Shown here in pieces: positions 7,626 to 17,323 of a stretch of DNA of 64,000 nucleotides. The first letter of the stretch is position 1. Each line of letters begins with the position of its first letter. Below the pieces are notes generated by a model. That model was not told the origin of the DNA and made no database searches. It worked only from the letters and a program-made list of their open reading frames with translations. The stretch covers positions 310,001 through 374,000 of the forward strand of contig NZ_CAKKLV010000003.1 in NCBI RefSeq assembly GCF_918698115.1. Direction: 5' to 3'. The position numbers were made by a program, and so were the translations under genes. The stretch is from Peribacillus sp. Bi96. Its GTDB lineage: Bacteria; Bacillota; Bacilli; Bacillales; DSM-1321.

Positions 7626-9599
7626 TTAATGCTGTAAACAAATGGTCACTACAGTTCCCTTTCCTTCTTCACTTCTTGTCTCAATAGTACCATCGTTTTC
7701 TTTGACAAGTTTATACGAAATTGAAAGCCCAAGCCCGACCCCGTTTGGTTTTCTGGTGTAAAACGGTTCAAAGATCTTATCAATGTCTTCTTCCGAAATG
7801 CCGATTCCTTCATCCTCGATTTCAACCACAGTGAATATGTCCCGATAATATGTCCGAAATATAAGGGTTCCCCCTTGATTGGACGCTTGAATGGCATTGA
7901 GAATGACGTTCACCAGCACTTGTTTGATCTGCTGTGTATCTGCAGTTGTCAGAATGTCACCAGCGAACTCATGAACAATACGCAGGTTTTTTTCTTTGAT
8001 TTTCGGCTTAAGCAATAGCTCTATCCCTTTCATGGTGTCATTCACAGAAAAAGTGACAGGCTCTGATTTTTTAGGGCGAGAATAATCGAGCAAATCGTTA
8101 ATTAATGTATTAAGTCGGGTAATTTCACTTGTAACCTGTTCGGAAAAGAACGTACGGAAATCTGCGCTTGCAAATTTTTTCGGCAGCAATTGGGTATAGG
8201 TAAGGATGGACATTAACGGGTTTCGTATTTCATGAGCGATACCTGCCACGAGTTGTCCCAATGAACGCAATCGGTCATCCTGAGCCACTTTTCTCTCAAG
8301 CTGTTTTTGTTCCGTAATATCGAAAAAGTTCAACACCGCACCTACACTTTCTCCCCCAATAGTCTGAATTGGATACACGCTGTAAGTAATATGCCTTTTT
8401 TTGCTCGCAAACTGAGACCACACCGTTTCCTTTTGTAAGAAGACCCTCTTTTTCTCTAACGCAGCTCTAATCTCCTTTTCTGGGATGAAAGAGACAATGG
8501 GCAGATCCTGAAAAGGTTTTCTAACAACACTGCTATCCAACTCCAAATATTCCATGGCCCTAACATTAATCATTGATACAAGACCTTGCTGATTCAGTGT
8601 AATAAGCGAACTGTAGGCACTGTTTAATACTTGTTGCTGAAAATGGATATTTTCCTCAAGGAGCAGCATCTTCTCTTCCAAGTCTTTATTCACGTACTCA
8701 ATTTGCTCGGTTCGCTTAGCGACTTCTCGTTTAAGACTGAGATTCCACCATAAGATGAGAGTAATCACAATGAAGGTTAGAAAAAGACCAATTTCCAAAT
8801 ACAACATGGTTTTGCGTAATCGTTGAGTATTCGGCAGGATATACTCCCCGAACCACTTTTTCTCTATCTTTTCATACGTTCCATCTTTCTTGATTTGAGA
8901 AATTCCCTGATCGAATAATTTCAGCAAATCTTTGTTTTTCGGCATCACAGCTACAGCATAATTTGTGGTGTCAAGTGACTCACCGACAATCTTAATAAGT
9001 GATTGCTGCTCATTTTTCTGTAGAAAATATTGACCCGTAATCCGATTTCCAATGAAAGCATCCACTTTTCCGTCGATCAACGACTGAACGGCTTCTTGTT
9101 GATTGTTCGTTTCCACCAATTGCAAACGATCGACTTTGCTTAATAAACCGCGTGCAACATCACCTTTTTGTACGGCTACTTTCCGGCCTTTTAGATCTTC
9201 GATTTTTCGGATATACATGTTATCTTTCAACACAAAAATTCCTTGTGAACTTGTGAAATACGGATCAGAAAAATCATAAATCTCTTCACGTTCCTGATTG
9301 TACTTCATACCTTGAATCGCATCCACTCTTCCCGAGCGCATAGCTTGTACTGCCTCGTTCCACGGCATAGGATAGTATTCGAATCTAATGCCAGTCTCGA
9401 TAGAAATGGCGTTCATGATATCCACATTAAAACCAGTATAAACGCCCGAATCGCTCAAGTATTCGAAAGGTGGAAAGTTATTATCCCCTGCAACCCGTAT
9501 CACTTTTTGGGCTTCCGAACTCACTGCTAAAGGAAAGAAACAGCCAAAAAAGAAAAGGAAGACGGTTATAACGGCACAGATAATATGTAATTTTCGCAT
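7626..9599 (-). CDS. sensor histidine kinase with amino-acid-binding domain
   Basis: The 657-residue protein has a signal peptide (1-30), a periplasmic-binding-protein type 3 domain (about 33-252, FPPFEYLSDSG and DFSDPYFTSS motifs), one transmembrane helix (266-286), a coiled-coil linker (290-325), a PAS domain (about 325-430), a HisKA domain with phospho-acceptor His456 (GIAHEIRNPL) and an ATPase domain with G-boxes (DEGIGI, GLGLSI). The fused solute-binding domain implies that it senses an extracellular amino acid or related compound directly. It probably phosphorylates the downstream regulator and so controls uptake and hydrolysis by GltS and HutG. Confidence 0.94.
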   Translation of the reverse strand: MRKLHIICAVITVFLFFFGCFFPLAVSSEAQKVIRVAGDNNFPPFEYLSDSGVYTGFNVDIMNAISIETGIRFEYYPMPWNEAVQAMRSGRVDAIQGMKYNQEREEIYDFSDPYFTSSQGIFVLKDNMYIRKIEDLKGRKVAVQKGDVARGLLSKVDRLQLVETNNQQEAVQSLIDGKVDAFIGNRITGQYFLQKNEQQSLIKIVGESLDTTNYAVAVMPKNKDLLKLFDQGISQIKKDGTYEKIEKKWFGEYILPNTQRLRKTMLYLEIGLFLTFIVITLILWWNLSLKREVAKRTEQIEYVNKDLEEKMLLLEENIHFQQQVLNSAYSSLITLNQQGLVSMINVRAMEYLELDSSVVRKPFQDLPIVSFIPEKEIRAALEKKRVFLQKETVWSQFASKKRHITYSVYPIQTIGGESVGAVLNFFDITEQKQLERKVAQDDRLRSLGQLVAGIAHEIRNPLMSILTYTQLLPKKFASADFRTFFSEQVTSEITRLNTLINDLLDYSRPKKSEPVTFSVNDTMKGIELLLKPKIKEKNLRIVHEFAGDILTTADTQQIKQVLVNVILNAIQASNQGGTLIFRTYYRDIFTVVEIEDEGIGISEEDIDKIFEPFYTRKPNGVGLGLSISYKLVKENDGTIETRSEEGKGTVVTICLQH

Positions 9600-10134
9600 C
9601 GCCTCACCCCTTTTTTCTATACATACAGTTTCGTATCATAAATGTGTATATATACCATGTACAAAGACTCTATTATGATAACTTTTTAAAGTATATAAGA
9701 AAAGCTTAAGTGTATCTAATAACCCTTGATCCAAATCACTTCATACGAAGCTTGGATAAAGGAAATTAAAAAATGGTAGCAAATCTAATTAATATTAATT
9801 TTTTGATTGGTAAATGGATTGTAGATAATGTTCAATTAATCGTGGGAATAGGAGGGAAAATCCCTTATTTTTTTGTTTAAGGAAATGTATGTTCGTAAAC
9901 GTTCGCATACTCTTTTCTCACATGAATGAACGTTGAAACTGACTTTTTTGCATCATTATTTTGATGTTAAGGGGTTCCATCACATTTAATCTCAATCTAT
10001 GACTCAAAATTTTTGGAATAGCAGTCTTTACTTAGTTTTTTTCGCCAGCCATTCTATTTCTAGTAGTTGGGTTGGCAGATTGGCCGCAGACTCTACCTTT
10101 GTCATAGCATTTCCAGTACTTCATGCTTGTGTTC
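9600..10134. other. intergenic region upstream of the kinase gene
   Basis: No gene was recognised. The stretch is AT-rich and should hold the promoter of the kinase-regulator operon, but no clear -35/-10 pair or sigma-54 site could be assigned. Confidence 0.4.
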
Positions 10135-10170
10135 AAAAAAGACATGCTCCTTTTTTTAGGAATCATGCCT
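10135..10170 (-). terminator. probable terminator of the racemase operon
   Basis: On the minus strand GGCATGATTCCT, an A-rich loop and AGGAGCATGTC form an imperfect stem followed by TTTTTT, about 65 bases after the racemase stop. Confidence 0.6.
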
Positions 10171-10232
10171 TTATGTAAGGAAAATAGATATTGAAACAAG
10201 GAACTACCCTATGCGTTTCTTTCAACTCTATT

Positions 10233-11348
10233 CTAACTCAAATTATATGTTTGACTGTGTATAGTATATTTATTGATTTTTTCCAAACTTGGTTCATAGC
10301 CAATTCCGGGCAATTCTGGAACCATGATCATTCCGTTGTCTACCGTAACTTCAGGTTCAATAATATCTTCTGCCCAGTAGAGGGAGGAAGCTGCGGTATC
10401 CCCAGGAAGGGTAAAGTTTGGCAGGGAAGTGATGGCAATATTATGCGCTCTTCCTATTCCTGATTCCAGCATCCCCCCACACCATAGTGGAATTTCATGT
10501 TTAAGACATAAATCATGAATTTTCTTAGCTTCAGTCAAGCCCCCGACTCGGCCAATCTTAATATTAATAATTTTACAACTTCCTAATTTAATAGCTTTTC
10601 TAGCATCTTCCAATGAGTGAATGCTTTCATCCAGGCAAATAGGTGTTTTTAACCTTGACTGTAAATCTGCATGGTCAATGATATCGTTATAGGCAAGCGG
10701 TTGTTCAATCATCATTAAATTAAAATCATCCAAGGCGGATAACCGGTCTATATCTTGTAAGGTATAAGCTGAATTTGCATCTGCCATTAGAGGAATTTCA
10801 GGATATACTTTTCGGACCTTGTCTATTAATTCAACATCCCAGCCCGGTTTGATTTTAAGTTTAAACCGTTTATAGCCTTCTCCGAGACAAGTTTCAATCA
10901 TATCCAGAGTCGAATCAATCGAGTCCTTTATTCCAATGCTCACCCCCACTTCAATTTTCTTTTTTATTCCACCTAACGCACTCGCAAGAGAAGCATTTTG
11001 CTTTTTCGCATATAGATCCCAAACTGCACCCTCTATAGCAGCTTTTGCCATGTAATTGCCGCGAATATGCTTGAAATATTTTTCAGAGATTTCATCAGGA
11101 TGCTGGATTTCGTTTTTTAGGATTATTGGAATTAAATAATCTTCGAGTATATGCCAGTTTGTTTTTAAAGTCTCTTCATTATAAAGAGGGTCGAGCATCG
11201 CAACAGATTCTGCCCATCCGGAAATGCCGTCATCGCTTTGGGCTTCTACAAGGATAAAATCCCTATCGTATTCCGTCCCAAAGCTAGTTGTAAAAGGTTC
11301 AAGCAAATCAAGCTTCAGATGCCTTAAAATAACTTGTTTAATTTTCAC
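10233..11348 (-). CDS. N-succinyl/N-acyl-amino acid racemase (MenC/OSBS family)
   Basis: The 371-residue enolase-superfamily protein begins at a GTG with AAAGGAGAT upstream. Catalytic residues are visible: K-x-K at Lys163/Lys165, metal ligands Asp190, Glu215 and Asp240, and Lys264 on the opposite face. Family members are o-succinylbenzoate synthases, N-succinylamino acid racemases, or both. No menaquinone genes are nearby. Instead it follows a GNAT acyltransferase, an amino acid permease and an M20 hydrolase, the set described for the Geobacillus D- to L-amino acid pathway. The racemase role is therefore favoured: it would epimerise N-succinyl-D-amino acids. Dipeptide epimerase is an alternative. 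Confidence 0.85.
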   Translation of the reverse strand: MKIKQVILRHLKLDLLEPFTTSFGTEYDRDFILVEAQSDDGISGWAESVAMLDPLYNEETLKTNWHILEDYLIPIILKNEIQHPDEISEKYFKHIRGNYMAKAAIEGAVWDLYAKKQNASLASALGGIKKKIEVGVSIGIKDSIDSTLDMIETCLGEGYKRFKLKIKPGWDVELIDKVRKVYPEIPLMADANSAYTLQDIDRLSALDDFNLMMIEQPLAYNDIIDHADLQSRLKTPICLDESIHSLEDARKAIKLGSCKIINIKIGRVGGLTEAKKIHDLCLKHEIPLWCGGMLESGIGRAHNIAITSLPNFTLPGDTAASSLYWAEDIIEPEVTVDNGMIMVPELPGIGYEPSLEKINKYTIHSQTYNLS

Positions 11349-11453
11349 TGGGAGATCTCCTTTGTTGATAAAACTGTTAAAATAGCAGTCCTACCATTTT
11401 TTTATTACATGCAAACAGCATCCTGATATTACTTTATAAAAACTCTTACAGGA

Positions 11454-12284
11454 TTATTTCCTTGAGAGCACATAAAATTGAATGGGAATTTCCGTCATGG
11501 GATTCTTTATAAAATCTATTACCTGCCATCCTTGCTGAAATAAATCGGTAAAAATGTCCCTGGTTTTCATTCGCCATTCATTGGCCGCTTGAATATTTGT
11601 GTCTCGTATTGTTCGGAAATCTTTTGGAATGGCCACAAAAGCTATATCACATTCTTGTTCAGGCAGCGGAAGAGTGACAGTAGGAACCGGCAAGCCCTTT
11701 TCAATGGTATCCCATTGAATCAGCGAGTTCTCTATCATATAGTCCTGCGCGATTCCCCGTCCTCTAGAATCCGTTGTCTCCTTCTTGCCAATATGCCATT
11801 CGACAAGAAAGCGGTCAGAAGGAATTCCACTGTTTAATAGATCTTCCATTTCACCATAGCAGTTTGGGATATATGTAGAACAGACCCCACCAAGCTTGCC
11901 TATATTTAAATACCCATTAATACTTTCTAAGGGATCGTATGTCCAGGTAATAAGGGAATAGCCGAGCTTTATCGCTTCTTCACGTTGTGCTAGTTTTAGC
12001 TTCTCCCCTATTCCTTTGTTGCGAAATTGCCCATCTATGCCTAGAATATGTGAACAAAGATAGGCTGATTTACCATTGAAACCCGGAAAGCTGTATTGAA
12101 ATCCAATCAGCTGATCCTCGCAATAAGCTCCTAAAACCAAACCACCGTTTTTCACTGCTGTTATAGTTTGGTGTGAGGGGATTGAATCAGTATCCCCCCA
12201 AATGTTAGATTCTAGCTTTCTTACGTCCTCAAGTTCTTCCATTCGATGAAGGGAACGAATTACAATTTCCTGTGTTTTCGTCAT
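11454..12284 (-). CDS. GNAT acyltransferase, probable D-amino acid N-succinyltransferase
   Basis: The 276-residue protein starts at an ATG 6 bases after AGGAGG. An N-terminal GNAT domain (about 8-150) contains the acyl-CoA-binding segment GQFRNKGIGEKLKLAQR; the C-terminal half is longer than in simple acetyltransferases. The same architecture is known from proteins encoded next to N-succinylamino acid racemases, where the enzyme succinylates D-amino acids from succinyl-CoA. The assignment to that step rests on context; the sequence alone shows only a GNAT enzyme. It is separated from the racemase by about 105 bases and lies in the same direction. Confidence 0.75.
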   Translation of the reverse strand: MTKTQEIVIRSLHRMEELEDVRKLESNIWGDTDSIPSHQTITAVKNGGLVLGAYCEDQLIGFQYSFPGFNGKSAYLCSHILGIDGQFRNKGIGEKLKLAQREEAIKLGYSLITWTYDPLESINGYLNIGKLGGVCSTYIPNCYGEMEDLLNSGIPSDRFLVEWHIGKKETTDSRGRGIAQDYMIENSLIQWDTIEKGLPVPTVTLPLPEQECDIAFVAIPKDFRTIRDTNIQAANEWRMKTRDIFTDLFQQGWQVIDFIKNPMTEIPIQFYVLSRK

Positions 12285-12435
12285 GGTCAACCTCCTAAGA
12301 AAATCCTAAGCGCCTTGATTGCCAACAACCATAAGCTGGTCAAGTTAGTTAAACGGCTGTTCGCTTGTCGGGCTAGGCACTTTACCCCTTATTTAATATA
12401 AAATGTCGGACTTCCCTATCTTTTTGACAAAGAAA

Positions 12436-13920
12436 TCATTCCTGATTACTGAAATCAGCTTCTTGCAATGGAATCATTTTTGTTCTCTTTACGATTTTAT
12501 AGCCTAGAAAAGCCAGGAGAAATAAAGGAAGCCCGATATAAGAAATTAATATTCCATACCAGTCAATCTCAGGGCCGAAAAAAGCAGAGTAATTTTGTCC
12601 CAGGATAGCCGTAGCACATAAAATTGTGGCTAATATCGGACCGAATGGATACCATTTTGATACATAAGGCAAATCTTTCAAATCTCTTCCTTGTGCAATA
12701 AACGCCTTCCGGAAACGAAAATGTGTAATCGAAATTCCTAACCAGGATATAAAGCCGGATAATCCTGCAGCATTTAATAACCAGGTATAAATAGTGCCTT
12801 CACCGAAAAGAGAGGTTAGAAAAGCTGCCATCCCAACGATGGTAGAAAAATACACAGCGTTCACTGGAATGCCGCCTGCATTCACTTTTTTTAGAAACGA
12901 AGGGGCTTTTCCTTCTTTCGCCAGCACCCAAAGGACACGAGAAGCTCCGTACATGGCGGAATTGCCTGCTGAAAGAACAGAAGTAAGAATGACCACATTC
13001 ATAACGGAGGCAGCGATGGCAAGCCCTGCGTTTTGAAAAACTAGAGTGAAGGGACTTACCGCAATATCTTCAATATCCGAGCTTAACAAACGCGGATCGT
13101 TATAGCTGATTAAAAATCCAATCACAATGATCGCTAATACATAAAACAAGAGGAGTCTCCAGAAGATTTGCTTAATAGCCTTGGGAATATTTTTTCTCGG
13201 GTTTTCACTCTCCCCGGCTGCAATTCCTACTAACTCGGTGCCTTGAAAAGCAAATCCAACCACCATAAAGACACTAATAATGGATAAAAAGCCACCATTA
13301 AACGGCGCTTCCCCTTTGGTGAAATTTTCAAAACCTACAGCATGACCGCCCATTATTCCAAAAATCATTAATAATCCTACTGCAATAAAAATGATAATCG
13401 TCAAAACCTTGATAATGGCAAACCAGAATTCTGATTCTCCATACCCTTTTACCGATAAAATATTCAGGCCAAATATGATCGCAAGAAATAATGCGCTCCA
13501 AATGATGCCCGGGACAGAAGGCAGCCAAAATTTCATAATCAGGGAGGAAGCTGCTAATTCCAGTGCGACTACGATTGCATTGTTATACCAATAGTTCCAT
13601 CCGATCGCAAATCCCAAAGCCGGATCGACAAACCTTGATGTATAGGTGCTAAATGAGCCTGTAATAGGAATAAAGGCGGCCATTTCCGCTAAGCTTGTCA
13701 TCAGAAAGAAAACCATGATCCCGGCAATTATATACGCAGCTATAGCTCCTCCAGGCCCCGCAGTATTTATGATGGAACCGCTCGCTAAAAATAGTCCCGT
13801 TCCAATGGTTCCGCCGATTGCAATCATGGAAAGATGCCTTGGTTTGAGCTTGCGCTCCAGTTGTTTTCCATCAGAAGCTGCTTGGACATCTGTTTGTGAT
13901 GCGAGTGCGGTATTTTTCAT
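12436..13920 (-). CDS. amino acid permease (APC superfamily)
   Basis: The 494-residue protein has about twelve membrane segments. The N-terminal consensus IGGTIGTGLFLASG (residues 36-49) and the segment FQGTELVGIAAGESENPRK are hallmarks of the amino acid transporter family (AAT; LysP/AroP/GabP type). The ATG at 13920 follows GAAGAGGTG; an upstream ATG is part of that ribosome binding site. It starts 22 bases after the M20 hydrolase gene and probably imports the amino acid processed by the operon, possibly a D-amino acid. Substrate cannot be told from sequence. Confidence 0.9.
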   Translation of the reverse strand: MKNTALASQTDVQAASDGKQLERKLKPRHLSMIAIGGTIGTGLFLASGSIINTAGPGGAIAAYIIAGIMVFFLMTSLAEMAAFIPITGSFSTYTSRFVDPALGFAIGWNYWYNNAIVVALELAASSLIMKFWLPSVPGIIWSALFLAIIFGLNILSVKGYGESEFWFAIIKVLTIIIFIAVGLLMIFGIMGGHAVGFENFTKGEAPFNGGFLSIISVFMVVGFAFQGTELVGIAAGESENPRKNIPKAIKQIFWRLLLFYVLAIIVIGFLISYNDPRLLSSDIEDIAVSPFTLVFQNAGLAIAASVMNVVILTSVLSAGNSAMYGASRVLWVLAKEGKAPSFLKKVNAGGIPVNAVYFSTIVGMAAFLTSLFGEGTIYTWLLNAAGLSGFISWLGISITHFRFRKAFIAQGRDLKDLPYVSKWYPFGPILATILCATAILGQNYSAFFGPEIDWYGILISYIGLPLFLLAFLGYKIVKRTKMIPLQEADFSNQE

Positions 13921-13942
13921 GAAACACCTCTTCATTAGATTT

Positions 13943-15088
13943 TTATAGTGAAAAATTCTCTTCTTCCGCCGCCAGTATTACTGTGTTAATTAATATTTTC
14001 GTTCCATAAATAAGGGCTTGTAAATTAAATTTCATATCGGGATGGTGCAGACCAGGAGTTAAATCGCAGCCTAATCCAATCATTGTTGCTGTTATATCAG
14101 GATTTTGGGCTGTATAAAAATGAAAATCCTCTCCACCTTGAGAAACACAAACTGGAACGACATTTTCCGTCCCAATGATATCTCCTATTGCGATTTCAGC
14201 CAGCTTTATGGCTTTTTCATGCATGGTCGCTGCTGGGACAAATTCTTCCGCAGACCAGGAGATGGATGTACCAGTTTGCACCATTGTCTGGTCAATAGCT
14301 TCCTTTGTTAAGCTATTTAGTTCATTCATTACATCATTTGACTGAGCTCTGGCGTCAATTGCAAAGACAGCAGTTTCCGGGATGACGTTTGATGCTTTGT
14401 TGTTTGTTTGAATTTGAGTCATTTTGACGGAATACGGAATTTCGGTTTCCAGGTTAAGCTGCTGTATTTTTTGGACAAGCAAAGCTGCTGCCTCAATTGC
14501 ATTTATTCCATCTTGCGGACGGGATGCATGGGCCTGAATCCCTTTGATTGTTCCCCTTATTGTTACGGCGGAGCCATGGACAATGACGGGGGAAGCTTTC
14601 ATATAAGGAACCTCCGTACTGGGTCTTACATGTACCCCGAATAAGTATGTAACATTCTCCAATACGCCATCATTGATCATTTGAAGAGCGCCTTCTCCTT
14701 TTTCTTCAGCAGGCTGAAATATAAAACGGAGAGTGTGTTTAGGCCGCATTCCGCTGGAGGCAATGGCCAACGCTGTATATAGAACCATTGTGCTATGTGC
14801 ATCGTGTCCACATGAATGATTGGCCTTTACCACTCCATCTACCTCCTGAACAAGCGCATCCATATCAGCCCTCAATGCCACAACCTTTGTTGAGTGGCCT
14901 GGAATCTCAGCGATGATTCCATAATGGCTGTGAAATGTTTTCAGGGTTAAGCCCGCTTTTTTAAGACATTTTACTATGTAGTCAGACGTTCGTTCCTCCT
15001 GCCAGCTTGGCTCAGCCAATGAGTGAAGGTCAAGGTAGGACTTTATCAATAATTCTTGATGCTGTTCAATATATTGAATCGGGTTCAT
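13943..15088 (-). CDS. M20-family hydrolase, probable N-succinyl-L-amino acid desuccinylase
   Basis: The 381-residue protein has the M20D amidohydrolase layout: metal motif SCGHDAH (about 92-98), the catalytic-base motif PAEEKGEG (about 130), a dimerisation domain in the middle and the C-terminal HHPD-like segment. M20D enzymes release acyl groups from N-acyl-amino acids. In the N-succinyl pathway this enzyme completes D- to L-conversion by removing succinate from the L-isomer. It is first among the metabolic genes after the RpiR regulator. Hippurate or indole-acetyl-amino acid hydrolase activity would look similar. Confidence 0.85.
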   Translation of the reverse strand: MNPIQYIEQHQELLIKSYLDLHSLAEPSWQEERTSDYIVKCLKKAGLTLKTFHSHYGIIAEIPGHSTKVVALRADMDALVQEVDGVVKANHSCGHDAHSTMVLYTALAIASSGMRPKHTLRFIFQPAEEKGEGALQMINDGVLENVTYLFGVHVRPSTEVPYMKASPVIVHGSAVTIRGTIKGIQAHASRPQDGINAIEAAALLVQKIQQLNLETEIPYSVKMTQIQTNNKASNVIPETAVFAIDARAQSNDVMNELNSLTKEAIDQTMVQTGTSISWSAEEFVPAATMHEKAIKLAEIAIGDIIGTENVVPVCVSQGGEDFHFYTAQNPDITATMIGLGCDLTPGLHHPDMKFNLQALIYGTKILINTVILAAEEENFSL

Positions 15089-15131
15089 GATGATTCACCT
15101 CCTTTACATGAATGTTAACGTGATTAAAAAA

Positions 15132-15986
15132 TCATTCATTAAACACTTCATAGTTTGAATATAGCCTTTCTAATTTTTGCTGATGGGTATGAATCCTTTT
15201 TGCGTCTTTTTCATGGATGCCTGCAATAACCAAGTCCAATAAGCTAATAACGGAAGCAATCGAATTGGTTCCTGTTTCTGCATTTTCTTCAGTTGTCAGG
15301 GCAATATCAGAGATACGGCCAACAGGTGACAGGAGGCGGTCTGTAACCACGATTAAACAAACCCCATGTTCTTTTGCGCACTCTGCAACTTTTAATATTT
15401 CATTCGCATATCTTGGAAAGGAAAAAACTACTATTACAGACTTGTTAGTGAGATTACAAAACTTTTCATAGAAGTCACCTGTTGGTGAACATAAACTTAC
15501 ATTTTCCCTTAATGAACTTAACGTATAGGAGAACCAATAAGCGGCGGCATGGGAAATCCGATGCCCGGCAATTAATATTTGATCAGCCTGTATCAGGACA
15601 TCGACTGCCTTCCATATATCCTGAACATTCGTATGATCTAATAGATGTCTTAAAATATGAACTTCGTTTTCTATCACTTTGGTAAATGGATCTTGCATGT
15701 CATCAATAGGGAGAATGGTATCCCCATCAGGTATGTCAAGTTGATTTTGATGCAGGAGCTGTTTTTGAATTCTGTCCTGCATTTTACTAAACCCTTCAAA
15801 TCCTAATGAATAGGAAAACCGAATGACCGTCGTTTCACTAACCTCTGCTTTCCGCCCAATTTGAAACGCCGTTTTAAAGGCGGCTTCATCCAAATTTTCT
15901 ATCAAGTAGGCGGCAACTTTTTTTTGACCTGCCGATAAATGGTCGAATTTTTCCTTTACTAATAATTTAAAAGGAAGATGTTCCAA
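15132..15986 (-). CDS. RpiR/MurR-family transcriptional regulator
   Basis: The 284-residue protein starts at a TTG with GAGGGG 7 bases upstream. An N-terminal helix-turn-helix (about 1-77, ETTVIRFSYSLGFEGF recognition region) precedes a SIS domain (about 125-260) that binds phosphosugars in other members. It lies 43 bases upstream of the M20 gene in the same direction and likely regulates the D-amino acid operon. A SIS-domain regulator over amino acid genes suggests the operon may respond to a cell-wall-derived sugar signal; that is inference. Confidence 0.9.
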   Translation of the reverse strand: MEHLPFKLLVKEKFDHLSAGQKKVAAYLIENLDEAAFKTAFQIGRKAEVSETTVIRFSYSLGFEGFSKMQDRIQKQLLHQNQLDIPDGDTILPIDDMQDPFTKVIENEVHILRHLLDHTNVQDIWKAVDVLIQADQILIAGHRISHAAAYWFSYTLSSLRENVSLCSPTGDFYEKFCNLTNKSVIVVFSFPRYANEILKVAECAKEHGVCLIVVTDRLLSPVGRISDIALTTEENAETGTNSIASVISLLDLVIAGIHEKDAKRIHTHQQKLERLYSNYEVFNE

Positions 15987-16204
15987 AATATAACCCCTCT
16001 CTGATGAATTAAATACTTCTTTATAAGAAAATGGTGAAGGTAATCCTTCTTTAATTTATACACTATCATAATTAAATTAGAAAAAGAAGGATTTTTTTGA
16101 TTCTTTTGATAATTATTAATTTCAAATTTAAGCAGCAAAAAAAAGACTATAACAAGGTAGACTTTAGACAAATTCGAAGAAAAGCCATTTTGCTACAGTT
16201 TTTT

Positions 16205-16530
16205 ATTTTACATTCCAGTTGTATTCAGACTCTCGCTCCCTTTCCGCCGACTGTCTGCCAAGCCAGTTATTCGGCAGGAGTGTCGCAAATTTCTTCAATC
16301 CAATGAAGGTTTCATCCATATTAAAAAGTAAAAAAAAGATGAAGGGTAATCTAGTGTTGTTTTAAATCATCGTTCGAGATGAGACCATTCACCCCCTTTT
16401 TTAGACAAAAGGGTTTCTGTCTGAATTTTTAAACAATTTTGATTGGAGCGGGTGTTCGAGACTCTCGCGAAAAGCGCGTACCTGGAGCGGATATCAACGG
16501 GCATATTTTACAAATCCTCAAAGAACATTC
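16205..16530. repeat. degenerate Bacillus-type dispersed intergenic repeat
   Basis: The segments GACTCTCGCTCCCTTTCCGCC (broken here as GACTCTCGCT and CCCTTTCCGCC, near 16227) and, near 16446-16495, GGAGCGGGTGTTCGAGACTC followed by AAAGCGCGTACCTGGAGCGG resemble the two halves of a GC-rich palindromic repeat found between genes in many Bacillus genomes. Here the halves are decayed and separated. Flanking ATTCCAGTTG copies lie at both ends. The identification is from memory of the repeat's general form. Confidence 0.45.
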
Positions 16531-16673
16531 CAGTTGATTTCAGAAATCCCTTCACTCCTTCATTTTTCATTTACTTTTTTTGTAAAGTTAACAACTTCAT
16601 TGACATGTAAAATAAATATATATGTTAGAATATTTTGTATTATAGTTTCAACTTATTCAAAGGGGGCAATTTA

Positions 16674-17090
16674 ATGGGGAAATCACTTAAAGGACACGAA
16701 CTTTTACAAGTTATAACGGAGGGGAAACAACCTCCGAATTGTGATCTAACGTTACAGATTGAAGCAAATTATGCAGAGGATGGAATAGCAAGAGGTGTAT
16801 GGAAAGTAGATGAAAAGTTTATTAACGGTAACGGTGTAGCAATGGGTGGTTTTGTCACTTCGGCCGCAGATATTATAATGGCTTATGCTATATCTTCAAA
16901 ATTAAGTATCGGACAATCCTTCGCATCAATTGATTTACATACTACCTTTCATCGGCCAGTAGGATTAGGAGACGTACATGTTGAAGCAAAAGTAGATCGA
17001 ATCGGAAAAAAAACAGCTTATGTACTCGCTGAATTATTTCAAAATGATAAAAAAGTGGCAAGCGTTGTGTCATCAGTTATGGTCCTTTAA
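16674..17090 (+). CDS. PaaI-type hotdog-fold thioesterase
   Basis: The 138-residue protein starts at the ATG at 16674, 7 bases after AAGGGGG; a TTG further upstream lacks a site. The sequence fits a single hotdog domain: the long helix region reads NGVAMGGFVTSAADIIMAYA, in the position of the HGG-containing catalytic helix of PaaI thioesterases, and the C-terminal strand pattern (LGDVHVEAKV) is typical. The substrate, a CoA thioester, is not predictable. It is transcribed away from the RpiR operon and stands alone, with a terminator after it. A TTGACA box at 16600-16605 may belong to its promoter. Confidence 0.8.
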   Translation: MGKSLKGHELLQVITEGKQPPNCDLTLQIEANYAEDGIARGVWKVDEKFINGNGVAMGGFVTSAADIIMAYAISSKLSIGQSFASIDLHTTFHRPVGLGDVHVEAKVDRIGKKTAYVLAELFQNDKKVASVVSSVMVL

Positions 17091-17098
17091 AGGATTAA

Positions 17099-17138
17099 AA
17101 GCATGTTGCAGAAAAAAGCCTTCGTAACATGCTTCTTT
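17099..17138 (+). terminator. terminator after the thioesterase gene
   Basis: AAGCATGTT and its exact complement flank an 18-base loop, followed by CTTT. The stem begins 9 bases after the stop codon. Confidence 0.65.
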
Positions 17139-17287
17139 ACCAATTAATCTAGCAAATCCATTTAGATCATTCGATACAATCTCTACACTAGTTTTAACTA
17201 GATCAACTTATTTCTTGGAATTAGAGAACTTTGAAGGAAAGGCTTAAAGCTTCCCGCTTCGACACTAATCACTTCCTTGTCATCTCT

Positions 17288-17317
17288 AAAGAAAAAGCCA
17301 CCTAATACGGCGGCTTT
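17288..17317 (-). terminator. terminator after the SnoaL-like gene
   Basis: On the minus strand AAAGCCGCC-loop-GGTGGCTTT is followed by TTCTTT, directly after the stop. A decayed copy of this terminator is present near 2250-2275. Confidence 0.85.
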
Positions 17318-17323
17318 CACTCA

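Noticed and set aside
11395..11425. Possible sigma-54 site upstream of the racemase gene (CAGGATG...TTGC)
   Set aside because: The GG and GC pairs are nine, not ten, bases apart and the flanking bases do not fit.
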